Under the pieces are notes generated by a model. That model was not told the DNA's origin and searched no databases. It was given only the letters and a program-made list of their open reading frames with translations. A stretch of DNA of 64,000 nucleotides, taken from positions 92,174-156,173 of the forward strand of contig NZ_LYVP01000003.1 in assembly GCF_001984065.1 (NCBI RefSeq), written 5' to 3'. Within the stretch, counting starts at the first letter, position 1, and every line of letters begins with the position of its first letter. Positions 45,784-54,415 of the stretch are shown piece after piece. A program made the translations under genes and the position numbers. This stretch comes from Pseudomonas sp. KK4 (lineage in GTDB: Bacteria; Pseudomonadota; Gammaproteobacteria; Pseudomonadales; Pseudomonadaceae).

Positions 45784-46875
45784 ATGTCAACCAAACCAAC
45801 CCTCGCCTTGGCACTGTGCTTCGCTATTACCGGTTGCGCACAGAATCCGAAAAATGATGCAGATGGCGGTAGCTGGTGGCCGTTCGGTTCCTCCGACAAA
45901 GTCGCGGCCAAAGAGCCGGCGCCGGCGCCCTTGAAGCCTGCCGCGACGGCCCCGGTGGCCAAGGCAGAAAGCTCCAGCCCTTGGTACTGGCCGTTTGGTT
46001 CCGAGGAAGTGCTGGATAAGAAACCGGAAATCAAACCTGAAGCCAAGCCTGTAGAAGTGGCCAAGGCGGACGCTGAGGCTGCCGGCAAGTGGTGGTGGCC
46101 GTTCGGCGGCAAAGAACAAACCACGGCCAAAGCCGTACCGATGCCAGATCCGAAAGTCACCCAGGCCTGGCTCGATGACTACGAACCGCGCCTGCGTACA
46201 GCCATCAAGGACAGCAACCTTCAACTCGAACGCCGTGAAAACGTGCTGGTGGTGACCGCCCCGGTGGAAGGCTCGTTCAACCCCGACCGTCCGGCCATGC
46301 TGCTGCCGGTCACCCTGGGGCCGTTCACCCGCGTGGCAAAAATCCTTGAAGTCGACCCGAAAACCGCCGTACTGGTGCTCGGCCATAGCGACACTTCGGG
46401 GGCGGCACCGGCCAACGTCAAGCTGAGCCAGGAACGTGCACAAGCCGTGGCAGCGATCTTCCGTCTCAGCGGCCTGCAGCGTGACCGCCTGATGTTGCGT
46501 GGCATGGGCGGTGAAGCTCCGCGTGCCGCCAATGACAGCGTTGAAGGCCGAGCCCTGAACCGTCGCGTTGAACTGCTGGTGACGCCACAGGACACCATGG
46601 TTGCCCTGTTGAGCAAGTACAACATGCCTGCTCCGGCGCCTGTGCGCATGGTTGCAGCCCAAGACGTCAAACCTGTGGCCAAGCCAGTGGCCCCGGCGCC
46701 TGCCGCCAAGAAAGCTGACGTGCCCGCCACGAAAAAAGCCCCGGCCAAGAAAGCCGCCGCAAAGGCTCCAGCCAAGAAGGCGACCGCCAAATCCGCTACG
46801 CCAGCGAAAAAGGTCGCACCGGCCAAAGCTTCCGCGGACACGAAGAAAGTCGCCGCCGATACCGCCAAGCAGTGA
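45784..46875 (+). CDS. OmpA-like lipoprotein with WPFG repeats and histone-like tail
   Basis: A 363-residue lipoprotein: signal ends AITGC (cysteine about 18). Between residues about 20 and 110 the segment W-W/Y-W/P-F-G appears three times (SWWPFGS, WYWPFGS, WWWPFGG), spaced by charged, Pro/Ala-rich linkers. An OmpA C-terminal domain follows (LGHSDTSGAAPANVKLSQER; GMGGEAPRAANDS; NRRVELLV). The last 60-70 residues are a Lys/Ala/Pro tail (KKAPAKKAAAKAPAKKATAK) like histone H1 or AlgP. It sits just upstream of pdxH. The role of the repeats and tail is unknown. Confidence 0.85.
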   Translation: MSTKPTLALALCFAITGCAQNPKNDADGGSWWPFGSSDKVAAKEPAPAPLKPAATAPVAKAESSSPWYWPFGSEEVLDKKPEIKPEAKPVEVAKADAEAAGKWWWPFGGKEQTTAKAVPMPDPKVTQAWLDDYEPRLRTAIKDSNLQLERRENVLVVTAPVEGSFNPDRPAMLLPVTLGPFTRVAKILEVDPKTAVLVLGHSDTSGAAPANVKLSQERAQAVAAIFRLSGLQRDRLMLRGMGGEAPRAANDSVEGRALNRRVELLVTPQDTMVALLSKYNMPAPAPVRMVAAQDVKPVAKPVAPAPAAKKADVPATKKAPAKKAAAKAPAKKATAKSATPAKKVAPAKASADTKKVAADTAKQ

Positions 46876-46899
46876 TTCGTTAACCAAAAGGAATGCGCC

Positions 46900-47547
46900 A
46901 TGACCAAGGCCCTGGCTGATATGCGCCGCGATTACACCCGTGATGGCTTGACCGAGGCGCAAGCCCCGGCCGAACCTTTCGCGCTGTTCCATCAGTGGTT
47001 CGCCGACGCGGTGAAAACCGAGCAGGCACCGGTCGAAGCCAACGCCATGACCTTGGCCACGGTCGATCAGGACGGTCGCCCGCATTGCCGCATCCTGCTG
47101 CTCAAGGGGCTGGACGCGCAGGGTTTTACCTTCTTCACCAACTATGACAGTGCCAAGGGCCAGCATCTGGCCGCGAAACCCTTCGCGGCCATGACCTTTT
47201 TCTGGCCGACCCTGGAGCGTCAGGTACGTATCGAAGGGCGGGTAGTGAAGGTGACGCCTGAAGAATCGGATGCTTATTATCAGGTTCGCCCGTTGGGCAG
47301 TCGTCTGGGCGCCTGGGCTTCACCGCAAAGCCGGGTGATTGCCAATCGCGCCGAACTCGAAGCGCTGCTCAAGGAGACCGAGCAGCGTTTCAGCGATAGC
47401 CAGCCACATTGCCCGCAACACTGGGGCGGTTATCGCCTGCTGCCGGAGCGCATCGAGTTCTGGCAGGGGCGTTCCAGTCGTCTGCACGATCGGCTGAATT
47501 ATCGTCTGCAGGGTGCTGACTGGATTCTTGAACGCTTGGCACCTTAA
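46900..47547 (+). CDS. pdxH: Pyridoxamine 5'-phosphate oxidase
   Basis: A 215-residue FMN-dependent oxidase that converts pyridoxine 5'-phosphate or pyridoxamine 5'-phosphate to PLP. Family features are [21 protein letters not shown] (near 48), [20 protein letters not shown] and the C-terminal [19 protein letters not shown] and DRLNYR, which contain the conserved substrate-binding residues. The length is usual. AAGGA seven bases before the ATG supports the start. It follows the OmpA-like gene by 24 bases, a probable transcriptional unit. Confidence 0.96.
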   Translation: MTKALADMRRDYTRDGLTEAQAPAEPFALFHQWFADAVKTEQAPVEANAMTLATVDQDGRPHCRILLLKGLDAQGFTFFTNYDSAKGQHLAAKPFAAMTFFWPTLERQVRIEGRVVKVTPEESDAYYQVRPLGSRLGAWASPQSRVIANRAELEALLKETEQRFSDSQPHCPQHWGGYRLLPERIEFWQGRSSRLHDRLNYRLQGADWILERLAP

Positions 47548-47552
47548 GCAGT

Positions 47553-47789
47553 CTACCGATCGAGATAGCCTGTCGCAGCGGTCTTGAGCCATTGTGGCAG
47601 GTCTCGACGCTTGATCTTTTGTATTTGAGCGTTCGCCAGTTGCTGGAGCATGTACGCTTTTTTGCGTTCATCGTTGCCAGCCAGGGCCAACGCCAGATCG
47701 CGGTCCATCCAGCGTTTTATCCGCACGTACAGCCACCAGTGGAAATACAGACCGGCGGCAGTGGTGACGAAAATGATAAAGTAATCCAT
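47553..47789 (-). CDS. Small membrane protein, unknown function
   Basis: A 78-residue protein with one N-terminal hydrophobic segment (DYFIIFVTTAAGLYFHWWLYV) and a basic, helical C-terminal part (RIKRWMDRDLALALAG; ANAQIQKIKRRDLPQWLK). This fits a single-pass inner-membrane protein with a cytosolic tail. It is convergent with pdxH, six bases apart. A GAGGATTTT stretch lies before its start. I do not recognise a named family. Confidence 0.65.
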   Translation of the reverse strand: MDYFIIFVTTAAGLYFHWWLYVRIKRWMDRDLALALAGNDERKKAYMLQQLANAQIQKIKRRDLPQWLKTAATGYLDR

Positions 47790-47953
47790 GAAAATCCTCG
47801 GCCAGGGGCGCAGGTCGCCGATTTTACCGCTACTGTGTGGGAATTCTGAGGCGCCTGTACCAGAACTGAATGAAACGATTTTTATCCGGGCGATGCCGTG
47901 ACAGGCGTTTAGCTGCGGAGTTTAATGATTACCTGTCCTTTGGAGTTGATGCT

Positions 47954-48418
47954 ATGCGTAAGTCTGTTCTGCTGGTTGCTTCCTTTTCCACGATGGCGAT
48001 GTTGCTCACAGGCTGCCAATCGAGCCTGACCGGTGACTCCTATTCCCGTGACGAAGCGCGTCGCGTTCAGACCGTTCGCATGGGCACCATCGAAGCCTTG
48101 CGCCCGGTGAAAATCGAAGGCACCAAGACCCCGATCGGCGGCCTCGCCGGTGCAGCGGTCGGTGGCGTGGGTGGCAGCGCCATCGGTGGTGGTCGCGGCA
48201 GCATTGTCGCAGCCGTTATCGGCGCAGTCGCCGGTGGCCTGGCGGGCTCGGCGGCCGAAGAAGGCCTGACCCGTACCCAGGGTGTCGAAATCACCGTTCG
48301 CGAAGATGACGGCAGCACACGCGCCTACGTGCAGCAGGTCCAGGAAAACGAAGTGTTCCGCGTGGGTGAGCGTGTACGTATCGCCACCGTTGATGGTACG
48401 AGCCGCGTTACCCACTAA
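47954..48418 (+). CDS. SlyB-like outer-membrane lipoprotein
   Basis: A 154-residue lipoprotein of the glycine-zipper 2TM (SlyB/Pcp) family. The signal ends AMLLTGC (cysteine about 21). The glycine zipper (GGLAGAAVGGVGGSAIGGGRG; GAVAGGLAGSAAEEG) lies at about 62-100, followed by the C-terminal domain with VEITVREDDG, the typical FRVGERVRI ending. In enterobacteria SlyB is PhoP-controlled and stabilises the outer membrane. GGAG eight bases before the ATG at 47954 sets the start. A terminator follows. Confidence 0.9.
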   Translation: MRKSVLLVASFSTMAMLLTGCQSSLTGDSYSRDEARRVQTVRMGTIEALRPVKIEGTKTPIGGLAGAAVGGVGGSAIGGGRGSIVAAVIGAVAGGLAGSAAEEGLTRTQGVEITVREDDGSTRAYVQQVQENEVFRVGERVRIATVDGTSRVTH

Positions 48419-48435
48419 GCGGCAATAGCAAAAGA

Positions 48436-48469
48436 AAACCCCGATCAGGTGACTGGTCGGGGTTTTTTA
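48436..48469 (+). terminator. slyB-like gene terminator
   Basis: AAAACCCCGATCAG and CTGGTCGGGGTTTT with loop GTGA and a T-run, 18 bases after the stop codon. Confidence 0.88.
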
Positions 48470-48539
48470 TTCTCTTGCCTGTCAGGCATGGCCTTGCAGG
48501 CCGGGGCCCGAGACTCGCACGCTGCGATCCGGGCAGGCG

Positions 48540-49724
48540 TCAGGAATCGATAGGTAACTTGCGACTCGCCATCGCCGTCACCGCATAACCGATCACTGCC
48601 GCCAATATCGAACCGGTCAAAATCCCCATCCGATCCATCCCGGCGTATTCACTGGCGCCCGGCACGAAGGCCAGAGAGCCGACGAACAGGCTCATGGTGA
48701 AACCGATGCCGCAGAGGATCGCCACGCCCAGCACCTGGCCCCAGTTGGCGCCTTGAGGCAGGGCGGCGATGCCGATTTTCACCGCCAGCCAGGTCAGGCC
48801 GAATACGCCAATGGTCTTGCCCAGCAACAGGCCCACCGCGATACCCATTGGCACGTGATGGGTGAAGCTTTCGACGGTCACACCGCTCAGCGACAGGCCG
48901 GCGTTGGCAAAGGCGAACAGTGGCAGGATCCCGAAGGCCACCCAGGGATGCAGGGCGTGTTCCAGGGTCAGCAGGGGAGAGGGTTCGGCGTTTTTCGTTC
49001 GCAGTGGGATGCAGAAGGCTAGGGTCACGCCCGCCAGTGTGGCGTGCACGCCGCTCTTGAGTACGCAGACCCAGAGGATCAGGCCGATGATCATGTACGG
49101 CCCGAGCTTGACCACCCCGAGGCGGTTCATGCCGATCAGTGCCGCGATGCAGGCGGCCGCCAACGCCAGCGACAGGGTCGACAGCGCGCCGGAGTAGAAG
49201 ATCGCAATGATGATGATTGCGCCCAGGTCATCGATGATCGCCAGGGTCATCAGGAACAGCTTCAACGACACCGGAACCCGCTTGCCCAAGAGCGCCAGTA
49301 CACCCAGGGCGAAGGCGATGTCGGTGGCGGTGGGAATGGCCCAGCCAGCCAGCGCGGCAGGGTTGTCGCGGTTGAGGAACCAGTAGATCAACGCCGGGAC
49401 CACCATGCCGCCAATGGCCGCCGCACCGGGCAGGACAATTTGCGAGGGTTTGGACAGTTGTCCGTCGAGGACCTCGCGTTTCACTTCCAGGCCGATCAAG
49501 AGGAAAAACAGGGCCATCAGGCCGTCGTTGATCCACAGCAGCAGCGGCTTGGCGATTTTCAACGCACCGACCTGCGCCACCACGGGCGTGTCCAGCAAGC
49601 CGTTGTACAGCCACGACAGCGAGGAGTTGTTGATGATTAGAGCCAGAACGGCAGCGGCGATCAGTAACAGACCGCTGGCAGCTTCCAACTGAAAGAAACG
49701 CGTGAAAGTGCTACGCAGAGGCAA
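48540..49724 (-). CDS. nhaA: Na+/H+ antiporter NhaA
   Basis: A 394-residue inner-membrane sodium-proton antiporter with about twelve helices. The conserved region with the two essential aspartates is [20 protein letters not shown] near residue 160, and the helix IV/XI assembly parts ([14 protein letters not shown]) are visible. NhaA expels Na+ at alkaline pH. The start is an unusual TTG at 49724 supported by GGAG seven bases upstream (GGAGAGCGACC-TTG); no ATG lies in a better position. Confidence 0.93.
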   Translation of the reverse strand: MPLRSTFTRFFQLEAASGLLLIAAAVLALIINNSSLSWLYNGLLDTPVVAQVGALKIAKPLLLWINDGLMALFFLLIGLEVKREVLDGQLSKPSQIVLPGAAAIGGMVVPALIYWFLNRDNPAALAGWAIPTATDIAFALGVLALLGKRVPVSLKLFLMTLAIIDDLGAIIIIAIFYSGALSTLSLALAAACIAALIGMNRLGVVKLGPYMIIGLILWVCVLKSGVHATLAGVTLAFCIPLRTKNAEPSPLLTLEHALHPWVAFGILPLFAFANAGLSLSGVTVESFTHHVPMGIAVGLLLGKTIGVFGLTWLAVKIGIAALPQGANWGQVLGVAILCGIGFTMSLFVGSLAFVPGASEYAGMDRMGILTGSILAAVIGYAVTAMASRKLPIDS

Positions 49725-49962
49725 GGTCGCTCTCCATCTGTGGATTCAAAAGGTGTTACACCCTAACAATTACCGTTAGTTGTTAAAAGAATAGTTATAT
49801 TCTTTTTTGTTATATGTCGTTACAGAACGGCCCGGCACCCTGGACCTGAGCCTAGCAGTTGCCGGGCGTATTGAACCCCAGCTGTACCTGTGCGCGATGC
49901 AGGTTTTTTCCTAAGCTTGATGATCGAGGCAGATTCCTGACCGATTCAACGAGAAAACCACC
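49725..49962. promoter_or_regulatory. AT-rich nhaA/cysteine-synthase-like divergent region
   Basis: Two inverted repeats lie next to each other: GGTGTTACACC (49752-49762) and TAACAA/TTGTTA (49764-49769 and 49780-49785), then an AT-rich stretch to about 49825. These are plausible operator or promoter elements for nhaA and/or the divergent gene. Regulator unknown. Confidence 0.4.
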
Positions 49963-51057
49963 ATGAGCGACAACCGACAGTGGGCCCGCGAAGCCATCCG
50001 GATCATCGAGGCCGACTTCCAGCGCAGCGCCGACACCCACCTGATTCCCCTGTCGCTGCCGGGTTTTCCGGGCATCGAGTTGTACTTCAAGGATGAATCC
50101 AGCCATCCCACCGGCAGCCTCAAGCACCGACTGGCGCGTTCTCTGTTTCTTTATGCGCTGTGCAACGGCTGGCTCAAGCCCGGTGCACCGGTGATCGAAG
50201 CTTCCAGCGGCTCGACGGCGATTTCCGAGGCCTACTTCGCCCGATTGCTGGGTGTGCCGTTCATTGCGGTCGTGCCGGCCAGTACGTCCAAGGAAAAAAT
50301 CGCGCAGATCGCTTTCCATGGTGGCCAGACGCATCTGGTCAACGACCCGACGCAGATCTACGCCGAGTCCGAACGCCTGGCGCGCGAGCACGATGGGCAC
50401 TTCATCGACCAGTTCACCTACGCCGAGCGCGCCACCGACTGGCGGGCGAACAACAACATCGCCGAGTCGATTTTCCAGCAGATGCGTTTCGAAAAGCATC
50501 CGGAGCCGAGCTGGCTGATTTCCAGCCCTGGCACCGGTGGTACGACCGCCACCCTGGGGCGCTACGTGCGTTACCGCCAGCATTCCACCCGCGTGTTGTG
50601 TGCTGACGCCGAGCGTTCGGTGTTCTTCGATTACTACCAGAGCGGCGATGCCAGCCTGCGCCTGGATCACGGCTCGCGCATCGAAGGCATTGGCCGGCCG
50701 CGGGTGGAGGCGTCGTTCCTGCCCAAGGTGATCGACGCGATGGTCAAGGTGCCCGACGCACTGTCGCTGGCGGCCATGCATTACCTGGCCGAGCGCCTGG
50801 GGCGGCATGTCGGTGGTTCGAGCGGAACCAACCTGATCGGTGCACTGATGGCGGCCCAGCAAATGGCGGCGGCGGGGGAAACGGGGTCGATCGTAGCGAT
50901 CTTGTGCGACAGCGGCGAGCGTTATGCCACCACTTACTACGATCAGAAATGGCTCAAGGCCCAAGGGTATGAGTTGAGCGGGTTGATTGCCGTGGTAGCG
51001 GCCAGCGTGGAGCGGGGCGTGGCGCTGCCGGCCAGTGTGTTACGCGCCAATATCTGA
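49963..51057 (+). CDS. PLP-dependent cysteine synthase-like enzyme
   Basis: A 364-residue fold-type II PLP protein. The Schiff-base lysine is in PTGSLKHRLA near residue 52; the PLP phosphate-binding Gly-rich loop is SSPGTGGTTATLG near 190; EASSGSTAISEAYFARLLG fits the asparagine-loop position of the family. It resembles cysteine synthases and L-cysteine desulfhydrases annotated in pseudomonads; which reaction it catalyses cannot be decided from sequence. It is divergent from nhaA and followed by a REP element. Confidence 0.8.
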   Translation: MSDNRQWAREAIRIIEADFQRSADTHLIPLSLPGFPGIELYFKDESSHPTGSLKHRLARSLFLYALCNGWLKPGAPVIEASSGSTAISEAYFARLLGVPFIAVVPASTSKEKIAQIAFHGGQTHLVNDPTQIYAESERLAREHDGHFIDQFTYAERATDWRANNNIAESIFQQMRFEKHPEPSWLISSPGTGGTTATLGRYVRYRQHSTRVLCADAERSVFFDYYQSGDASLRLDHGSRIEGIGRPRVEASFLPKVIDAMVKVPDALSLAAMHYLAERLGRHVGGSSGTNLIGALMAAQQMAAAGETGSIVAILCDSGERYATTYYDQKWLKAQGYELSGLIAVVAASVERGVALPASVLRANI

Positions 51058-51073
51058 CACGCAACAGATCGTC

Positions 51074-51162
51074 TGTGGGAGCGGGCTTGCTCGCGAAAGC
51101 GGTGTATCAGTTACCGATAAGTCGACTGATACAGCGCTTTCGCGAGCGAGCCCGCTCCCACA
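51074..51162. repeat. REP-like inverted repeat
   Basis: TGTGGGAGCGGGCTTGCTCG and its complement enclose the perfect inner stem TGTATCAGT/ACTGATACA. It lies between the convergent cysteine-synthase-like and FAD oxidoreductase genes. Confidence 0.88.
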
Positions 51163-51173
51163 ATGGATGGGTA

Positions 51174-52787
51174 TCAGGCCTCGAGACCGAGGATATCCCG
51201 GGCTACCGCTTCGGCTATGCGAATCCCGTCCACACCCGCCGACAGAATCCCCCCCGCATACCCCGCGCCTTCGCCGGCCGGGAACAGGCCCTTCACGTTC
51301 AGGCTCTGCATCGACTCGTTACGGGTTATCCGCAGTGGCGATGAGGTGCGGGTCTCGATCCCGGTCAACACCGCGTCGTGCAGCGAGTAACCGCGAATCT
51401 GCTTCTCGAACGCCGGCAAGGCTTCGCGAATGGCTTCAATGGCAAATTCTGGCAAGGCCAGGGCCAGATCCCCCAGGGCAACGCCTGGCTTGTAGGACGG
51501 TTCAACGCTGCCCAACTCGGTGGACGGCTTGCCAGCAATGAAATCACCGACCAGTTGCGCCGGTGCTTCGTAATTGCTGCCGCCCAGCACAAAGGCGTGG
51601 GACTCCAGACGCTCCTGCAACTCGATACCGGCCAGCGGACCGCCCGGGTAATCGACTTCCGGAGTGATCCCGACCACGATGCCGGAGTTGGCATTGCGCT
51701 CATTACGCGAGTACTGGCTCATGCCGTTGGTGACCACACGATTGGGTTCGGACGTGGCCGCAACGACTGTGCCACCCGGGCACATGCAGAAGCTGTAGAC
51801 CGAGCGCCCGTTGCTGGCGTGGTGCACCAGTTTGTAGTCGGCGGCGCCCAATTTCGGGTGGCCGGCGTACTTGCCCAGGCGTGCGCGATCGATCAGCGAT
51901 TGCGGGTGCTCGATACGGAAACCCACCGAGAACGGCTTGGCTTCCATGTACACGCCGCGACCGTGCAGCATGCGGAAGGTGTCCCGGGCGCTGTGGCCGA
52001 GGGCCAGAATCACGTGTTTGGAGTGAATCTGCTCGCCACCATCGAGCTCGACGCCCACCAGTTGGCCGTCGTCGATCAACACATCGGTGACCCGTTGCTG
52101 GAAGCGCACTTCGCCGCCCAGGGCGCGGATTTGCTCGCGCATGTTTTCCACGACGCCAGTCAGGCGGAACGTACCGATGTGCGGTTTGCTGACGTAGAGG
52201 ATTTCTTCTGGCGCACCGGCCTTGACGAACTCATGCAGCACCTTGCGGCCGATGAATTTCGGGTCCTTGATCTGGCTGTACAGCTTGCCGTCGGAGAAAG
52301 TCCCTGCGCCACCTTCGCCGAACTGCACGTTGGACTCGGGGTTGAGCACGCTTTTACGCCACAGGCCCCAGGTGTCCTTGGTGCGCTGGCGCACTTCAGT
52401 GCCGCGTTCGAGGATGATCGGCTTGAAGCCCATCTGTGCCAGCAGCAGCCCGGCGAAAATACCGCAGGGGCCGAAACCCACCACGATCGGGCGTGCGTTC
52501 AGATCGGCGGGCGCCTGGCCGACCGGCTTGTAGCTGACATCCGGAGCCACGTTGACGTTACGGTCATCGGCGAACTTTTGCAGCACCGCCGCCTCATCGC
52601 GAACGCTGAGGTCGATGGTGTAGATGAAGCACAGTTCCGAGGATTTCTTGCGCGCATCGTAGCTGCGCTTGAACAGGGTGAAGTCGAGCAAGTCATCGCT
52701 GGCGATGCCCAGGCGCTGCACGATGGCAGGGCGCAGGTCTTCATCGGGATGGTCGATCGGCAGCTTGAGTTCGGTGATTCGTAACAT
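51174..52787 (-). CDS. FAD-dependent oxidoreductase (COG2509-type)
   Basis: A 537-residue flavoprotein. The N-terminal 95 residues form a small separate domain (LPIDHPDEDLRPAIVQRLGI) before the dinucleotide-binding motif VVGFGPCGIFAG near residue 105. A second signature region, CMCPGGTVVAATSEPNR, is near residue 330, and the C-terminal FAD-binding motif is LFPAGEGAGYAGGILSAGVDG. The substrate is unknown. Members of this family are annotated as predicted dehydrogenases. GGAT precedes the ATG at 52787. Confidence 0.82.
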   Translation of the reverse strand: MLRITELKLPIDHPDEDLRPAIVQRLGIASDDLLDFTLFKRSYDARKKSSELCFIYTIDLSVRDEAAVLQKFADDRNVNVAPDVSYKPVGQAPADLNARPIVVGFGPCGIFAGLLLAQMGFKPIILERGTEVRQRTKDTWGLWRKSVLNPESNVQFGEGGAGTFSDGKLYSQIKDPKFIGRKVLHEFVKAGAPEEILYVSKPHIGTFRLTGVVENMREQIRALGGEVRFQQRVTDVLIDDGQLVGVELDGGEQIHSKHVILALGHSARDTFRMLHGRGVYMEAKPFSVGFRIEHPQSLIDRARLGKYAGHPKLGAADYKLVHHASNGRSVYSFCMCPGGTVVAATSEPNRVVTNGMSQYSRNERNANSGIVVGITPEVDYPGGPLAGIELQERLESHAFVLGGSNYEAPAQLVGDFIAGKPSTELGSVEPSYKPGVALGDLALALPEFAIEAIREALPAFEKQIRGYSLHDAVLTGIETRTSSPLRITRNESMQSLNVKGLFPAGEGAGYAGGILSAGVDGIRIAEAVARDILGLEA

Positions 52788-52882
52788 GACGGGATCCGGT
52801 TCGCGGGGCGCACAACTGCGCCAGGGCGTTTGAAGGCGGCGATTATAAGCCGCAAAGCCCGGGTCCCGTGAGGCCTAAACGA

Positions 52883-53548
52883 TCAGTCGTCGCGCGATCC
52901 GCCGAAATACGCGCAACCGCGCTGCACCTGGCCGTCGATCCGCAACTCGGCCGTCATGTGCTGGATGCTGGCGGTGCTGCTGTCGACGCAGCGTTGCGGG
53001 GCGACCCATAGCTCGATGTGCTGGTTGTTGGCTTCGGTACTCAGGTTGAAGCGACCGTCGCCCAATTGCTCTTCGACATAGGGCAAAGCCAGGGGCGGCT
53101 GGCCGGCGCGGTCGATGACCAGGCCTTTGCCGCTGACGCGTACGCTCCATTCGGGGGTGTGACCGGCAGCACGCAGAATCAGCAGTTTGAAATCGGGGTC
53201 GGCACAGGCATTGCCCGAACGCTCGACGCGGTACAGCTGTTGGAGGTCGATCTGGCCGTCGCCAGCGCCGGCAACGATGCGCCCACGCACATCGGCAAAC
53301 AGTTTGCCCTGGGCATCGGCCAGGCTCGCGGCCTGTTGCAGAACGCTCGTGCCGCCGGTGTCGTTGACCACATAATGGCGCTGCTCGCCGCAGGGCTGGA
53401 ACAGCAGTTTGCCGTCGGCGGCGCTCAACTGGCCCTGCATGCGGGTCTGGCCTACGTGGGAGGCGCTTTCACGGGAGCCGTCGAGCAGTTGGCAAGCGGC
53501 GAACAACGGAAGCAGGGCAACGAGGACTAGCGAACGGGCAACACGCAT
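52883..53548 (-). CDS. Lipoprotein, COG3650-like
   Basis: A 221-residue lipoprotein: signal LVALLPLFAACQ gives cysteine about 19. The mature protein contains a repeated beta motif (RMQGQLSAADGKLLFQPCGEQ; LQQLYRVERSGNACADPDF) and a C-terminal cysteine pair (APQRCVDSSTAS; QRGCAYFGG) that may form a disulfide. The pattern matches a family annotated as COG3650 predicted membrane/periplasmic proteins, of unknown role. The ATG at 53548 has GGAG eight bases before it. Confidence 0.75.
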   Translation of the reverse strand: MRVARSLVLVALLPLFAACQLLDGSRESASHVGQTRMQGQLSAADGKLLFQPCGEQRHYVVNDTGGTSVLQQAASLADAQGKLFADVRGRIVAGAGDGQIDLQQLYRVERSGNACADPDFKLLILRAAGHTPEWSVRVSGKGLVIDRAGQPPLALPYVEEQLGDGRFNLSTEANNQHIELWVAPQRCVDSSTASIQHMTAELRIDGQVQRGCAYFGGSRDD

Positions 53549-53630
53549 CTTGGGGTCTCCTGACAGGTGCCGCCACGTTACGCAGCCTGACCGTTCATCA
53601 CAACCCCGGTGATGGCCGCCAATCACCCCC

Positions 53631-53698
53631 TGTGGAGCGAAGTTTGCTCGCGATGGCGATTTCAAGGACGCCATCGCCGGCAAGCCGCGCTCCTGCAG
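53631..53698. repeat. REP-like inverted repeat (degenerate)
   Basis: TGTGGAGCGAAGTTTGCTCG faces CCGGCAAGCCGCGCTCCTGCA, with an inner GATGGCG/CGCCATC stem, downstream of the SDR gene. Confidence 0.7.
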
Positions 53699-53710
53699 GC
53701 ATGCGTTCAA

Positions 53711-54310
53711 TCAGCCGACGTGAAAGGTTTGACCGGTCTGCAGGCCTTCGACACTTTTGGCGTAGGCTAATGCCACGTCCGCTGCCGCAACCGGTTTGAA
53801 ACCGCGGAAGTAGGGCGCGTACTTGCCCATGGCTTCAACCAGCACGTTGGGGCTGACCGAGTTCACCCGCAGGCCGCGGGGCAGTTCGATGGCCGCTGCG
53901 CGAACGAAGCTGTCCAGCGCGCCGTTGACCAGCGCCGCCGAAGCACCGCTGCGGATCGGATCGTGGCTGAGCACGCCGGTGGTGAAGGTGAACGAGGCGC
54001 CGTCGTTGGCGAATTCGCGGCCGATCAGCAACAGGTTGACCTGGCCCATCAACTTGTCCTTCAGGCCCAAGGCGAAGCTGTCTTCGCTCATCTCCGCCAA
54101 CGGCGCGAAGGTCACGTTGCCGGCGGCGCAGACCAGCGCATCGAACTTGCCGGTTTGCTCGAACAGTTTGCGAATCGAGGTGCTGTCGCTGATATCCACC
54201 TGCAAATCACCACTGTTGCGGCCGATGCGGATGATCTCGTGACGTTCGGACAATTCTTTGTCGATGGCCGAACCGATGGTGCCGCCTGCGCCGATCAAAA
54301 GAATTTTCAT
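53711..54310 (-). CDS. Atypical short-chain dehydrogenase
   Basis: A 199-residue SDR protein. The NAD(P)-binding motif GAGGTIGSAI lies at residues 7-16 and the NxAG-like VCAAGNVTF near 60. The usual active-site YxxxK is not seen: the matching stretch is GASAALVNGALDSFVRAAA, with Ala and Asn at the Tyr and Lys positions. SNPSVLVEA-type C-terminal motif (VSPNVLVEAMG) is normal for SDRs. The enzyme may be catalytically different or inactive. It is divergent from a LysR regulator that is its probable controller. Confidence 0.8.
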   Translation of the reverse strand: MKILLIGAGGTIGSAIDKELSERHEIIRIGRNSGDLQVDISDSTSIRKLFEQTGKFDALVCAAGNVTFAPLAEMSEDSFALGLKDKLMGQVNLLLIGREFANDGASFTFTTGVLSHDPIRSGASAALVNGALDSFVRAAAIELPRGLRVNSVSPNVLVEAMGKYAPYFRGFKPVAAADVALAYAKSVEGLQTGQTFHVG

Positions 54311-54415
54311 GGTGCCGTTCCTCCAGTGGGTTGAATGTGGCTTCAGTTTAGGGTGGTTTTTTCCATTGATAAGCGCGCTAATAGGCAACCTTTGGTTTTC
54401 AATTGGAAACAATCC

